From an uncultured Clostridia bacterium (GTDB lineage: Bacteria; Bacillota; Clostridia; TANB77; CAG-508): a stretch of DNA of 9,535 bases. Shown here one piece after another: positions 1 to 5,781 of this stretch. The DNA lies in contig CAORJJ010000027.1 in the NCBI GenBank assembly GCA_948517135.1, positions 12,830-22,364 of the forward strand, read 5' to 3'. The translations under genes and the position numbers were made by a program. Under the pieces are notes generated by a model. The model was given only the letters and a program-made list of their open reading frames with translations, ran no database searches and was not told where the DNA came from. The number at the start of each line of letters is the position of its first letter. Position 1 is the first letter of the stretch.

Positions 1-52
1 AAACAAACATGAGGGTGATAATTACCACAAGTAAATTTCTCCGTTTTGTCAT
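1..52 (-). CDS. 5' end of a leftward gene, probable exported or membrane protein (partial)
   Basis: The first 17 codons of a gene that leaves the window at base 1. The ATG is at 52-50, preceded by a strong GGAGG site six bases upstream and by a good promoter (92-120). The visible peptide begins MTKRRNLLVVIITLMFV: a basic N-terminus followed by a hydrophobic run, which is how a signal peptide, lipoprotein leader or first membrane helix starts. No function can be given from so little. One oddity is that a single-base shift in the AAAA run at codons 2-3 would give a cysteine- and histidine-containing peptide (TEKFTCGNYHPHVC) instead, so the reading frame just after the start deserves a check against sequence beyond the window. 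Confidence 0.5.
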   Translation of the reverse strand, partial: MTKRRNLLVVIITLMFV

Positions 53-91
53 TTTATTCCTCCTATTTTCTAAGTTACTAGTTGCATATAT

Positions 92-120
92 ATTATACTA
101 CAAATTTATATAAAAATCAA
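92..120 (-). promoter_or_regulatory. Promoter for the leftward gene starting at 52
   Basis: Read on the minus strand, TTGATT (120-115) and TATAAT (97-92) are separated by exactly 17 bases, a near-consensus sigma-A promoter about 40 bases upstream of the ATG at 52. It diverges from the promoter at 135-163. Confidence 0.75.
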
Positions 121-134
121 AAGGTTCAAAATAA

Positions 135-163
135 TTGAAACTTTATGTAAATTATGTTATAAT
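135..163 (+). promoter_or_regulatory. Promoter for the zinc-ribbon gene
   Basis: TTGAAA (135-140) and TATAAT (158-163) are 17 bases apart, and the -10 box is extended (TGTTATAAT). It lies about 40 bases upstream of the ATG at 203. Confidence 0.8.
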
Positions 164-202
164 TAATAGAGTTAATAACTTTTTATCTTAGGAGGAATCT
201 TT

Positions 203-424
203 ATGGCAAAAAATATTATACGTTATTGTAGGAAATGTCAGCAGTATACACGGCAGAGTTATGTAGGAAAGATAAAAGAACCTGAAGATCATGCATTCAA
301 TTGTTTTGCTACAATTGCAACATTAGGTGGCTACCAAATTGCCAAAAGAATTATGGACGATAGAGTCAAGTGCTACGAATGTAGTAGATGCGGTCGAATT
401 GCAGGAGATTATCCACCTGTATAA
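203..424 (+). CDS. Small zinc-ribbon protein of unknown function
   Basis: A 73-residue protein with a textbook start: AGGAGG at 190-195, seven bases before the ATG, under its own extended -10 promoter. It has two cysteine knuckles, CRKC at residues 9-12 near the N-terminus and CYECSRC at 57-63 near the C-terminus, the usual layout of a treble-clef or zinc-ribbon fold with one metal ion held by C9, C12 and two of C57/C60/C63. A further C34 and H30 sit between them. The middle (residues 30-52) contains a GGYQIAKR stretch. There is no signal peptide or membrane segment, so it is probably cytoplasmic. Such proteins may bind nucleic acid or act as small adaptors, but no specific role can be assigned. 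It is a single-gene unit closed by the hairpin at 432-460. Confidence 0.75.
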   Translation: MAKNIIRYCRKCQQYTRQSYVGKIKEPEDHAFNCFATIATLGGYQIAKRIMDDRVKCYECSRCGRIAGDYPPV

Positions 425-431
425 GGAGATA

Positions 432-460
432 AAAGAGCCATTGTACTATAATGGCTCTTT
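432..460 (+). terminator. Terminator between the convergent zinc-ribbon and adh genes
   Basis: Perfect 11-bp stem AAAGAGCCATT (432-442) / AATGGCTCTTT (450-460) with a 7-base loop, extendable by GGAG (425-428) pairing with CTCC (461-464), then TTTTT at 465-469. It serves the rightward gene, and its T-run overlaps the stop codon of adh. The hairpin lies immediately after adh on the other strand too, so it may act in both directions, although the minus-strand U-tract is poor. Confidence 0.85.
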
Positions 461-467
461 CTCCTTT

Positions 468-1640
468 TTACAAACATTCTTTAAAAATATTAATTATATC
501 ATCTTTATTTAAGTCTACAAATCCATTAATAATTCCATTATTACATATACGATTTGCCATTTCTTCAAAATTTTTACTATCTATATTTAATTCTGATAAG
601 TTATTTGTTAACTTCAAATCTTCATATAAAAATTTTTCCAAACATGTTATTGATTTTTCAGCAACTTCCATTTTAGATAAACTACTATCAATATTCCATA
701 CATTAATTCCAAAATTGTAATATTTATCAACTGTATCTTCATTTAATGTATATCTTAAATATCTTGGAGTTAAGATTGCTAAACCTAATCCATGTGTAAT
801 ATCATAAAACGCTGATAATTGATGTTCTAGCAAATGTACAACCCAAATATTTGGTTGTTTATCCATTCTAACAAAACCATTTATAGCCCAAGATGATGTC
901 CACATTAAATTAGCTCTTGCCTCATAATTACTAGGTTCATTATAAGCAATTTTAGAATATTTTATTACAGTTTTCATCATACCTTCCATTACTGTATCTA
1001 ACATATATAATCCTTTATTTCTTGAAAAATATGTCTCTAATATATGTGATAAAATATCAAAACTCCCACAAGCTGTTTGATATTTATTTACTGAATATGT
1101 AATAGTTGGATCTAAAAATGATACTTTGGGTATAACTAATGGCGATTTCACTCCTTTTTTATAATTTGTATCTAAATTAGAAATAACTGCTGTCCCATTC
1201 ATTTCTGATCCAGTTGCTGATAAGGTTAATATTGTAACTATTGGCATTGCTTTAGTAATTTGTACTTTTCCCATTACAATATCCCAAGCATCACCATAAT
1301 AATATCTTCCACATGCAATAAGTTTACTACTATCTATAACACTACCACCACCTACTGCTAAAATACTATCTATATTATTATCTTTACAAATCTTAATTGC
1401 ATCATTAATTGCTGTATGACGTGGATTTGGCTGAATCCCTGAAAACTCATAGACTTTTATATTAAAAGTTTTAAGCTCTTCTAAAATTTTTTCATACAAA
1501 CCAATTCTTTTTATAGAACCACCACCATAAAGTAAAAGTACTTTATTCCCATATGTTTTAAGTTCTTTTGCTAAATTACCTTTCAAGTTATTTTCTCCAA
1601 AATATACTTTTGTTGGAATTTCGTATATAAAATTATTCAT
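468..1640 (-). CDS. Iron-containing NAD(P)H-dependent alcohol (butanol) dehydrogenase, YqhD/BDH type
   Basis: A 390-residue group III (iron-type) alcohol dehydrogenase; the family reduces aldehydes such as butanal to alcohols in fermentation or aldehyde detoxification. The N-terminus (NNFIYEIPTKVYFGEN) is typical of BDH/YqhD enzymes. GGGSVID at 97-103 is the dinucleotide-binding glycine motif. The metal ligands can be placed by spacing: D195 and H199 in FDILSH, H269 in VVHLLEH, and H283 in ITHG; the last two are 14 residues apart, as in E. coli YqhD. Length matches the family. The frame has an earlier ATG at 1658, but that has no ribosome site and lies only about a dozen bases from the -10 box. 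The ATG at 1640 has AAAGG ten bases upstream and gives the expected N-terminus, so it is preferred. It is a single-gene unit. Natural substrate and cofactor preference (NADPH is likely for this branch) are inferred. Confidence 0.9.
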   Translation of the reverse strand: MNNFIYEIPTKVYFGENNLKGNLAKELKTYGNKVLLLYGGGSIKRIGLYEKILEELKTFNIKVYEFSGIQPNPRHTAINDAIKICKDNNIDSILAVGGGSVIDSSKLIACGRYYYGDAWDIVMGKVQITKAMPIVTILTLSATGSEMNGTAVISNLDTNYKKGVKSPLVIPKVSFLDPTITYSVNKYQTACGSFDILSHILETYFSRNKGLYMLDTVMEGMMKTVIKYSKIAYNEPSNYEARANLMWTSSWAINGFVRMDKQPNIWVVHLLEHQLSAFYDITHGLGLAILTPRYLRYTLNEDTVDKYYNFGINVWNIDSSLSKMEVAEKSITCLEKFLYEDLKLTNNLSELNIDSKNFEEMANRICNNGIINGFVDLNKDDIINIFKECL

Positions 1641-1671
1641 TTCAACTTTACCTTTCATAAAACTACTTATA

Positions 1672-1700
1672 CTTATATCACAAATTAATTATTAATACAA
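1672..1700 (-). promoter_or_regulatory. Probable adh promoter
   Basis: On the minus strand, TTGTAT (1700-1695) and TATAAG (1677-1672) are 17 bases apart. Transcription would begin near 1665, leaving a leader of about 25 bases before the ATG at 1640 and making the ATG at 1658 an unlikely start. A 13-bp palindrome (1704-1716) sits just upstream of the -35 box. Confidence 0.6.
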
Positions 1701-1703
1701 TTT

Positions 1704-1716
1704 GATTTTGAAAATC
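1704..1716. promoter_or_regulatory. Palindrome between divergent promoters, possible operator
   Basis: GATTTT-G-AAAATC is a perfect 13-base palindrome placed between the adh -35 box (1695-1700) and the -35 box of the rightward gene (1725-1730). The position suits a regulator acting on both genes, but AT-rich DNA produces such palindromes by chance. Confidence 0.25.
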
Positions 1717-1724
1717 AGCATTAC

Positions 1725-1753
1725 TTTACATAAACATAAAAAAATGGTATAAT
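1725..1753 (+). promoter_or_regulatory. Promoter for the duplicated-motif protein gene
   Basis: TTTACA (1725-1730) and TATAAT (1748-1753) with a 17-base spacer and an extended -10 (TGGTATAAT). A second TATAAT overlaps at 1753-1758. The leader to the ATG at 1809 is about 50 bases. Confidence 0.8.
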
Positions 1754-1808
1754 ATAATAGAAGTTTTAATACTACAAATTATGCGTTTTCCAAAAAAGGA
1801 GGAAAAAT

Positions 1809-2234
1809 ATGTTTAAGTTATTTCGTAAACATGAAACTAATGATCAGGTCAGTGATCGGTTATTAAAACTGTGTGAAGAAGGTGACTATGGAATATGCCC
1901 TCCTCCCATGAAAGCATCTGTTGCAATTAATGAATTATGCAACTTTTTCCTTGGGCAGGACTGGTACAACAGTTTTCCGGAAACCGATAAGCCATCTATT
2001 TCAAAGATTGTGCGTGCAATTGAAGAAAAGCACACATTAAAACTTTTAAAAAAGCGGTGGTCTGAATCCAAAAACATTACTATTCCCACAGTTCCTGATT
2101 CAATGACTGCACAGGGGGCAATTAATGAGCTGTGTAACTTTTTCCTTGGAGAAGGATGGTATATAGCTCTCCCCGTTGGTGTAGAGCAGGTCAACACAGA
2201 AATCGTATACGAAATTGAAACAAGATACTGTTAA
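1809..2234 (+). CDS. Hypothetical protein with two copies of an AINELCNFFLG-W-Y motif
   Basis: A 141-residue soluble protein of unknown function, started by AGGAGG at 1797-1802, six bases before the ATG. Its clear feature is an internal duplication: residues 34-74 and 99-139 align along their length. Each has AINELCNFFLG (39-49 and 104-114), then a WY pair (52-53 and 117-118), a proline, and a closing helix (SKIVRAIEEKH against TEIVYEIETRY). The period is 65 residues, and residues 75-98 form a basic linker. The conserved C44/C109 and W52/W117 probably help pack each unit. No signal peptide or membrane helix is seen. The gene is visibly richer in G+C than the adh and radical SAM genes on either side and has its own GC-rich terminator, suggesting recent acquisition. 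I recall similar motifs only in uncharacterised clostridial proteins and assign no role. Confidence 0.8.
   Translation: MFKLFRKHETNDQVSDRLLKLCEEGDYGICPPPMKASVAINELCNFFLGQDWYNSFPETDKPSISKIVRAIEEKHTLKLLKKRWSESKNITIPTVPDSMTAQGAINELCNFFLGEGWYIALPVGVEQVNTEIVYEIETRYC
1908..2225 (+). repeat. Intragenic duplication (units 1908-2030 and 2103-2225)
   Basis: Two 123-base units, 195 bases apart, encode the repeated motif of the 141-aa protein. DNA similarity is still plain in the core (both contain AACTTTTTCCTTGG), with differences mostly at third codon positions, so the duplication is not very recent or is held by selection. Confidence 0.75.
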
Positions 2235-2256
2235 TATATCCTGAACAATCCTTTTG

Positions 2257-2290
2257 TAAGGCGCCCCAAATTCAATTTTGGGGCGCCTTA
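2257..2290 (+). terminator. Strong GC-rich terminator after the duplicated-motif gene
   Basis: Perfect 14-bp stem TAAGGCGCCCCAAA (2257-2270) / TTTGGGGCGCCTTA (2277-2290) with loop TTCAAT, followed by TATTTTTTATTT. It begins 22 bases after the stop codon and is the most GC-rich stretch among the neighbouring intergenic regions. Confidence 0.93.
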
Positions 2291-2300
2291 TATTTTTTAT

Positions 2301-2468
2301 TTATCTTAAATCATATCCTCCAGCAACTTCAATAATTTGCCCTGTTATAAATGATGATTTCTCAGATGCTAAAAAAGATACTAAATAAGCAATTTCTTCT
2401 GGCTGTCCTAATCTTTTCATTGGAGTATTATCTATTACCCAATCAACTAATTCTTTACAATTAATTTT
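2301..2468 (-). pseudogene. C-terminal relic of a short-chain dehydrogenase/reductase (FabG-like)
   Basis: The minus-strand frame ending at the TAA at 2303-2301 encodes 55 residues that match the end of classical SDR enzymes such as 3-oxoacyl-ACP reductase: TPMKRLGQPEEIA, then FLASEKSSFITGQ, then a VAGGYDLR tail. This is the conserved C-terminal helix and the TGQ/GG closing motif of the family. Going upstream the frame meets a TGA (2471-2469) after KINCKELVDW, with no start codon or ribosome site. The Rossmann GxxxGxG motif, the catalytic Ser-Tyr-Lys and about 190 expected N-terminal residues are missing. The lost part would lie where the radical SAM promoter now starts (2483), so arrival of the radical SAM genes may have cut it. 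It is a non-functional fragment, but reading is clean to the stop, so the break is not ancient. Confidence 0.85.
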
Positions 2469-2482
2469 TCATAAAATAATGT

Positions 2483-2511
2483 TTGAATATTTTTTTGATT
2501 TATGATATAAT
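2483..2511 (+). promoter_or_regulatory. Promoter for the radical SAM gene pair
   Basis: TTGAAT (2483-2488) and TATAAT (2506-2511), 17-base spacer, extended -10 (TGATATAAT). The leader to the ATG at 2550 is about 30 bases, too short for a riboswitch. It starts 15 bases beyond the open frame of the SDR relic. Confidence 0.8.
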
Positions 2512-2549
2512 ATTTGAAATTTTTAAACTTTTTTTAAGAAAGGACCATT

Positions 2550-3452
2550 ATGGATAATAAAGAGAAAATAATATTAAAACCATCTCAAAATAGTATTTGT
2601 GGAAACAACTATAATTTACTAAATATTAAATTACTAAACAGTTGTAATGGAAAGTGTGAATTTTGTATTGCAGCTGGAACCCCATTTAAGAAATCGACTA
2701 ATGCTCAAAAATTTATTGATACTGCAAATTCGATGACAAAATTTTCAAGAGTTGATGTTTTAGGTGGAGAACCAACTTTATATCCTAATTTAGTTGAAGT
2801 ATTAAAAGGAATTAGACCATATAAAAAAGAAATTGGAATAATAAGTAATGGTTCTAATTTAAAAATATTAAAAGAATGTATACCATACTTAGATACTGTA
2901 ACATTAAGTATTCATTCTTTTAATTATGATAAAAATTCAACAGGTATACATATTGATGAAAAAGAACTAAAAGATCTAAATAAAAACAAAGGAAATGCTG
3001 AGATTATATCTGCTTCAGTTATAACAGATAAAACTGTTTCTAATTTAGAAGAAATAAAATCTTATGCTATAAAAGCTAAAAAATTAGGTTTTTCAGCAAT
3101 TAAATTAATGGAATTAGTTACATCAAATGAAAATGTTAATTTTATTGATTTGCAAGATTTATTAATAAAGTTTGGAATCCATCAAAAGAATGCCACATTA
3201 CGAGGATGTTTTTTTGAATTACCAGAACTATCAAAATATTTAGAAATAAAAACATATATAAAACTATGTTGTCCTTTTAATAATGTATTTAAAGCTAAAA
3301 ATTTTGGAATACCAAATAATATTGAATATCAGCATGATTATATGAATGTCATTCAACCTGATTGTTCAGTAACTGATAGTTGGGTTTATGATTCATTTGA
3401 TAATAAAATTTTGAATGGAGATGATTTTAATGTCAATTACCTTAAGAAGTAA
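2550..3452 (+). CDS. Radical SAM protein, first of a paralogous pair
   Basis: A 300-residue radical SAM enzyme. C32-x3-C36-x2-C39 (SCNGKCEFC) holds the 4Fe-4S cluster that cleaves S-adenosylmethionine, and GGEPT at 72-76 is the SAM-binding glycine motif; ISNGSNL (98-104) and IKLMELV (184-190) are later barrel strands. After the barrel, C220 (in GCFFEL), C240/C241 and C272 match cysteines in the second gene and could hold an auxiliary cluster, as SPASM or twitch domains do, although the spacing is not a standard SPASM pattern. The start is supported by AAAGGA five bases upstream of the ATG. The reading frame is intact and the protein is probably cytoplasmic and oxygen-sensitive. The 3' end overlaps the next gene by 23 bases, so the two are likely made together. 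Substrate is unknown; peptide modification or cofactor synthesis are guesses. Confidence 0.85.
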   Translation: MDNKEKIILKPSQNSICGNNYNLLNIKLLNSCNGKCEFCIAAGTPFKKSTNAQKFIDTANSMTKFSRVDVLGGEPTLYPNLVEVLKGIRPYKKEIGIISNGSNLKILKECIPYLDTVTLSIHSFNYDKNSTGIHIDEKELKDLNKNKGNAEIISASVITDKTVSNLEEIKSYAIKAKKLGFSAIKLMELVTSNENVNFIDLQDLLIKFGIHQKNATLRGCFFELPELSKYLEIKTYIKLCCPFNNVFKAKNFGIPNNIEYQHDYMNVIQPDCSVTDSWVYDSFDNKILNGDDFNVNYLKK

Positions 3453-4302
3453 AGAAAATTATTGTATGGGAAGAATGGGACCAAGATTATGTATTCAAAC
3501 AACTACTGCTTGTAATGGAAAGTGCTACTTCTGTGTTGGAAGATTTAATAAAGCTTCTAAAACAAATATAGCTAAAATTATTGAAAATGCTATTGCTCTA
3601 GATACATATCCTGATGTTCTTCTATTAGGTGGAGAATCAACATTATTTCCAGATGATTTAGTTAAGATTATTAATGCTATTTCACCATATAAAAGAAAAA
3701 TTACTGTTAATACAAATGGTTATAATTTAGAGTGTTTATTACCAGTTATAACAAAATTAGATAAACTTATAGTTTCTGTTATGGGAAATGAAAAAGTAAA
3801 TAACGATATAGTCGGTGTTACTCCTGAACTAGATAAAATAAAAGAATTTCATAAATTAAATCCAAAGCTAAAACTAAGGGTTAATTGTGTTGTTAATAAA
3901 AAAGGAATTGATTCATTCGATAAAATGGAAGAATTTGCTTTAGAAATGAAAAAAATAGGATTTACATCAGTAAAGTTTTCAGAAATGTCAACAGATGATC
4001 CAAATGATCCAAATTTTATAGATTTACAAGAATTACTAAAACCTTATATTAATGATGTTCATCAAAATGATACTTTACAATGTGGATGTTATTTAGAACC
4101 AAAATCACTTGAAAAGAGATTTGGAGTAAAAACTATTTTAAACTTAACATGCAATTTAAAAACTCCAATTAAGCAATCCCAATTTCAATCACTAAATTAC
4201 GAACCTGTATGTTTTGATAGTATATATATATCACCAGATGGAAGTATTCATAAACGAATAGTTGCATCACAAGATTTAGCAAACGATCGTGGAGCATGTT
4301 AA
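3430..4302 (+). CDS. Radical SAM protein, second of a paralogous pair
   Basis: A 290-residue paralogue of the preceding protein. It has C28-x3-C32-x2-C35 (ACNGKCYFC), GGEST at 67-71, NTNGYNL and VKFSEMS barrel motifs, and the shared block NFIDLQELL followed by HQND-TL. C-terminal cysteines at 220 (CGCYLEP), 241 and 261 match those of the partner; YISPDGSIHKR resembles the segment that ends many SPASM/twitch domains. It ends in a cysteine (DRGAC). Open-frame ATGs occur at 3415 and 3421, but GGAG at 3417-3420 is well placed (nine bases) only for the ATG at 3430, which lies inside the upstream gene; this implies translational coupling. The two products may form a heterodimer or act in sequence on one substrate (inference). 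No transporter, protease, acceptor protein or clear precursor peptide accompanies them in the window. Confidence 0.83.
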   Translation: MSITLRSKENYCMGRMGPRLCIQTTTACNGKCYFCVGRFNKASKTNIAKIIENAIALDTYPDVLLLGGESTLFPDDLVKIINAISPYKRKITVNTNGYNLECLLPVITKLDKLIVSVMGNEKVNNDIVGVTPELDKIKEFHKLNPKLKLRVNCVVNKKGIDSFDKMEEFALEMKKIGFTSVKFSEMSTDDPNDPNFIDLQELLKPYINDVHQNDTLQCGCYLEPKSLEKRFGVKTILNLTCNLKTPIKQSQFQSLNYEPVCFDSIYISPDGSIHKRIVASQDLANDRGAC

Positions 4303-4323
4303 ATCGGAATATCATAAACTAAA

Positions 4324-4370
4324 AAGCCAAGAAAAAAACTGAAGTTTAAATTCAATTTCTTTCTTGGCTT
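4324..4370 (-). terminator. Terminator after tRNA-Leu, facing the radical SAM pair
   Basis: An 11-bp stem, AAGCCAAGAAA (4324-4334) with TTTCTTGGCTT (4360-4370), around an AT-rich loop that can itself pair weakly. On the minus strand the stem runs into TTTTTAG, giving a U-tract for transcripts from the tRNA gene. It also lies 22 bases after the second radical SAM gene and may slow rightward transcription, though the plus-strand tail is poor in T. Confidence 0.75.
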
Positions 4371-4377
4371 AAATTAT

Positions 4378-4460
4378 TGGTGCCTAAGGCGGGACTCGAA
4401 CCCGCATGGTTTCCCGCACGATTTTGAGTCGTGTGCGTCTGCCAATTCCGCCACTCAGGC
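4378..4460 (-). tRNA. tRNA-Leu, anticodon CAA
   Basis: A complete tRNA on the minus strand. The acceptor stem GCCTGAG (4460-4454) pairs with CTTAGGC (4388-4382), with one G-T wobble. The D arm is GCGGAATTGGCAGACGC, the anticodon stem is CACGA/TCGTG around loop CTCAAAA (anticodon CAA, reading UUG), there is an 11-base variable arm typical of class II tRNAs, and the T arm is GCGGG-TTCGAGT-CCCGC. Discriminator A and the CCA end (4380-4378) are encoded. The long variable arm together with CAA makes leucine secure. Confidence 0.97.
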
Positions 4461-4494
4461 ATGTATTTATTATATTTTTTTAACTTCGTTTCTT

Positions 4495-4523
4495 ATCTTA
4501 ACATATATAAATTTACTTGTCTA
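4495..4523 (-). promoter_or_regulatory. Possible tRNA-Leu promoter
   Basis: On the minus strand TAGACA (4523-4518) and TAAGAT (4500-4495) are 17 bases apart, with an extended -10 (TGTTAAGAT). The -10 box is imperfect. A better TATAAT lies nearer the tRNA (in 4471-4480) but lacks a -35 partner. Confidence 0.4.
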
Positions 4524-4545
4524 GTTTTTTAACAAATTTTATTAA

Positions 4546-4579
4546 AAATGCGCTATTAAATATTTATAATAGCGCATTT
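4546..4579 (-). terminator. Terminator of the helD-deoB run
   Basis: 12-bp stem AAATGCGCTATT (4546-4557) / AATAGCGCATTT (4568-4579) beginning four bases after the deoB stop codon. On the minus strand it is followed by TTAATAAAATTT, and the stem's own last T's extend the U-tract. Confidence 0.85.
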
Positions 4580-4583
4580 CTTA

Positions 4584-5759
4584 TCACAATATTTCATTTT
4601 TGAAGCTTGTTCCATTTTCTAATCTTTCTAAGTTAAATATATCCAAAATTGTAGCTGATATGTCTGAATATGTTTTTCTTATTCCTAAATCAACATTTTG
4701 TTTTAAATTTTTACCATATGCTACTATTGGTATATATTCTCTTGAATGATCTGTACTTGGTGTACTTGGATCATTTCCATGATCTGCTGTTAATATTAAT
4801 AAATCATCTTCTTTTAATGCATTAATAATTTCTGGTAATTTATTATCAAATTCTTCTAGTGCTTTAGCATATCCTTCTATATTGTTTCTATGTCCATATA
4901 ACATATCAAAATCAACTAAATTTACAAAAATTAAATCCTCTTCTGCATTTTTTATTGCATCTATTGTTTTTTCTATCCCATCTGCATTTCCATTTGTATG
5001 AATTGCTCTATGTATTCCTCTTCCTGAAAATAAATCTTCAATTTTTCCTATTGCTAGTACCTTTTTTTCATTTTCACTAAATACATCTAGCATTGTTCTT
5101 CCAAAATTTTCTGCTTCATAATCTTTTCTACTATAAGTTCTTGTGAAATTATCACTTGATGTTCCAATATATGGTCTTGCAATAACAGTTCCTATCCCAT
5201 ATCCTTTTTCATCTATTACATCTCTTGCAATTTGACATATTTTATATAATTCTGGAACTGAAAATACTTCTTCATGAGCAGCAATTTGAAGTACACTATC
5301 TGCTGATGTATAAACAATTGGCATTTTCTTTTCTATGCTTTCTTCTCCAAATTTTGTTAAAAAATCTGTTCCTGAACCTTTTTGATTACATATAAAACCT
5401 TTTATTCCAGCTCTTTGTGCTATTTCATCTAAAAGTTCTTTTGGAAATCCTTCATAATAAGTTTTAAATGGTTCATCTTTTATAAAACCTGCAATTTCCC
5501 AATGTCCAACAGGACTGTTTTTTCCTTTTGCTTTTTCTGCTGCTTTACCATATATTCCAATTGGTTTTTCTTCTTTATTATCTATTCCAATATCTTGTAT
5601 ATTATATAAACCTAATTTTTTCATATTAGGAATATTTAAAGTTGTGTTATTATATATTCCAGCAAAAGTATTGCTTCCAACATCTCCATATTCCATAGCA
5701 TCTGGAGTTTCTCCAACTCCAAAACTATCTAATACTATTATTACAGCTCTTTTTATCAT
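4584..5759 (-). CDS. deoB: Phosphopentomutase DeoB
   Basis: A 391-residue phosphopentomutase of the alkaline phosphatase superfamily. It interconverts (deoxy)ribose 1- and 5-phosphate, linking nucleoside breakdown to the pentose phosphate pathway, in the cytoplasm with two metal ions. Metal-site motifs are complete: D11 in VLDSFGVG, D and H in VDFDMLYGHRNN, DH in TADHGND, and the last H in STDHSREY. Length is normal for the family. The phosphorylated residue, a threonine in the usual GKDT-x-x-GHWE motif (Thr85 in Bacillus cereus), is a serine here: GKNSPVGHWE with N81 and S82. The frame can be read from a TTG at 5765, but AAGAGG (5774-5769) is nine bases from the ATG at 5759 and only three from the TTG, so the ATG is used. 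It lies 22 bases behind the 778-aa gene with no promoter seen, so it is probably co-transcribed. No other nucleoside-salvage gene is in the window. Confidence 0.93.
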   Translation of the reverse strand: MIKRAVIIVLDSFGVGETPDAMEYGDVGSNTFAGIYNNTTLNIPNMKKLGLYNIQDIGIDNKEEKPIGIYGKAAEKAKGKNSPVGHWEIAGFIKDEPFKTYYEGFPKELLDEIAQRAGIKGFICNQKGSGTDFLTKFGEESIEKKMPIVYTSADSVLQIAAHEEVFSVPELYKICQIARDVIDEKGYGIGTVIARPYIGTSSDNFTRTYSRKDYEAENFGRTMLDVFSENEKKVLAIGKIEDLFSGRGIHRAIHTNGNADGIEKTIDAIKNAEEDLIFVNLVDFDMLYGHRNNIEGYAKALEEFDNKLPEIINALKEDDLLILTADHGNDPSTPSTDHSREYIPIVAYGKNLKQNVDLGIRKTYSDISATILDIFNLERLENGTSFKNEIL

Positions 5760-5781
5760 ATACAAATACCTCTTTTCTAAT

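Noticed and set aside
125..139. TTCAA-N5-TTGAA inverted repeat overlapping the -35 box at 135
   Set aside because: Only five base pairs per arm; too short to separate from chance in this AT-rich region.
447..452. TATAAT near the end of the zinc-ribbon gene
   Set aside because: It lies in the loop and right arm of the terminator hairpin and has no -35 partner.
327..720. Plus-strand frames 327-512 and 451-720
   Set aside because: They overlap the zinc-ribbon gene out of frame, the terminator and the antisense of adh; no supporting start signals.
1886..2197. 103-codon minus-strand open frame opposite the duplicated-motif gene
   Set aside because: It is a shadow of the 1809-2234 gene; its own apparent repeat mirrors the coding duplication, and it has no promoter or ribosome site.
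4302..4380. Possible precursor peptide gene after the radical SAM pair
   Set aside because: The interval holds only the hairpin and the tRNA 3' end; no small frame with a ribosome site was found, nor between 2470 and 2550.
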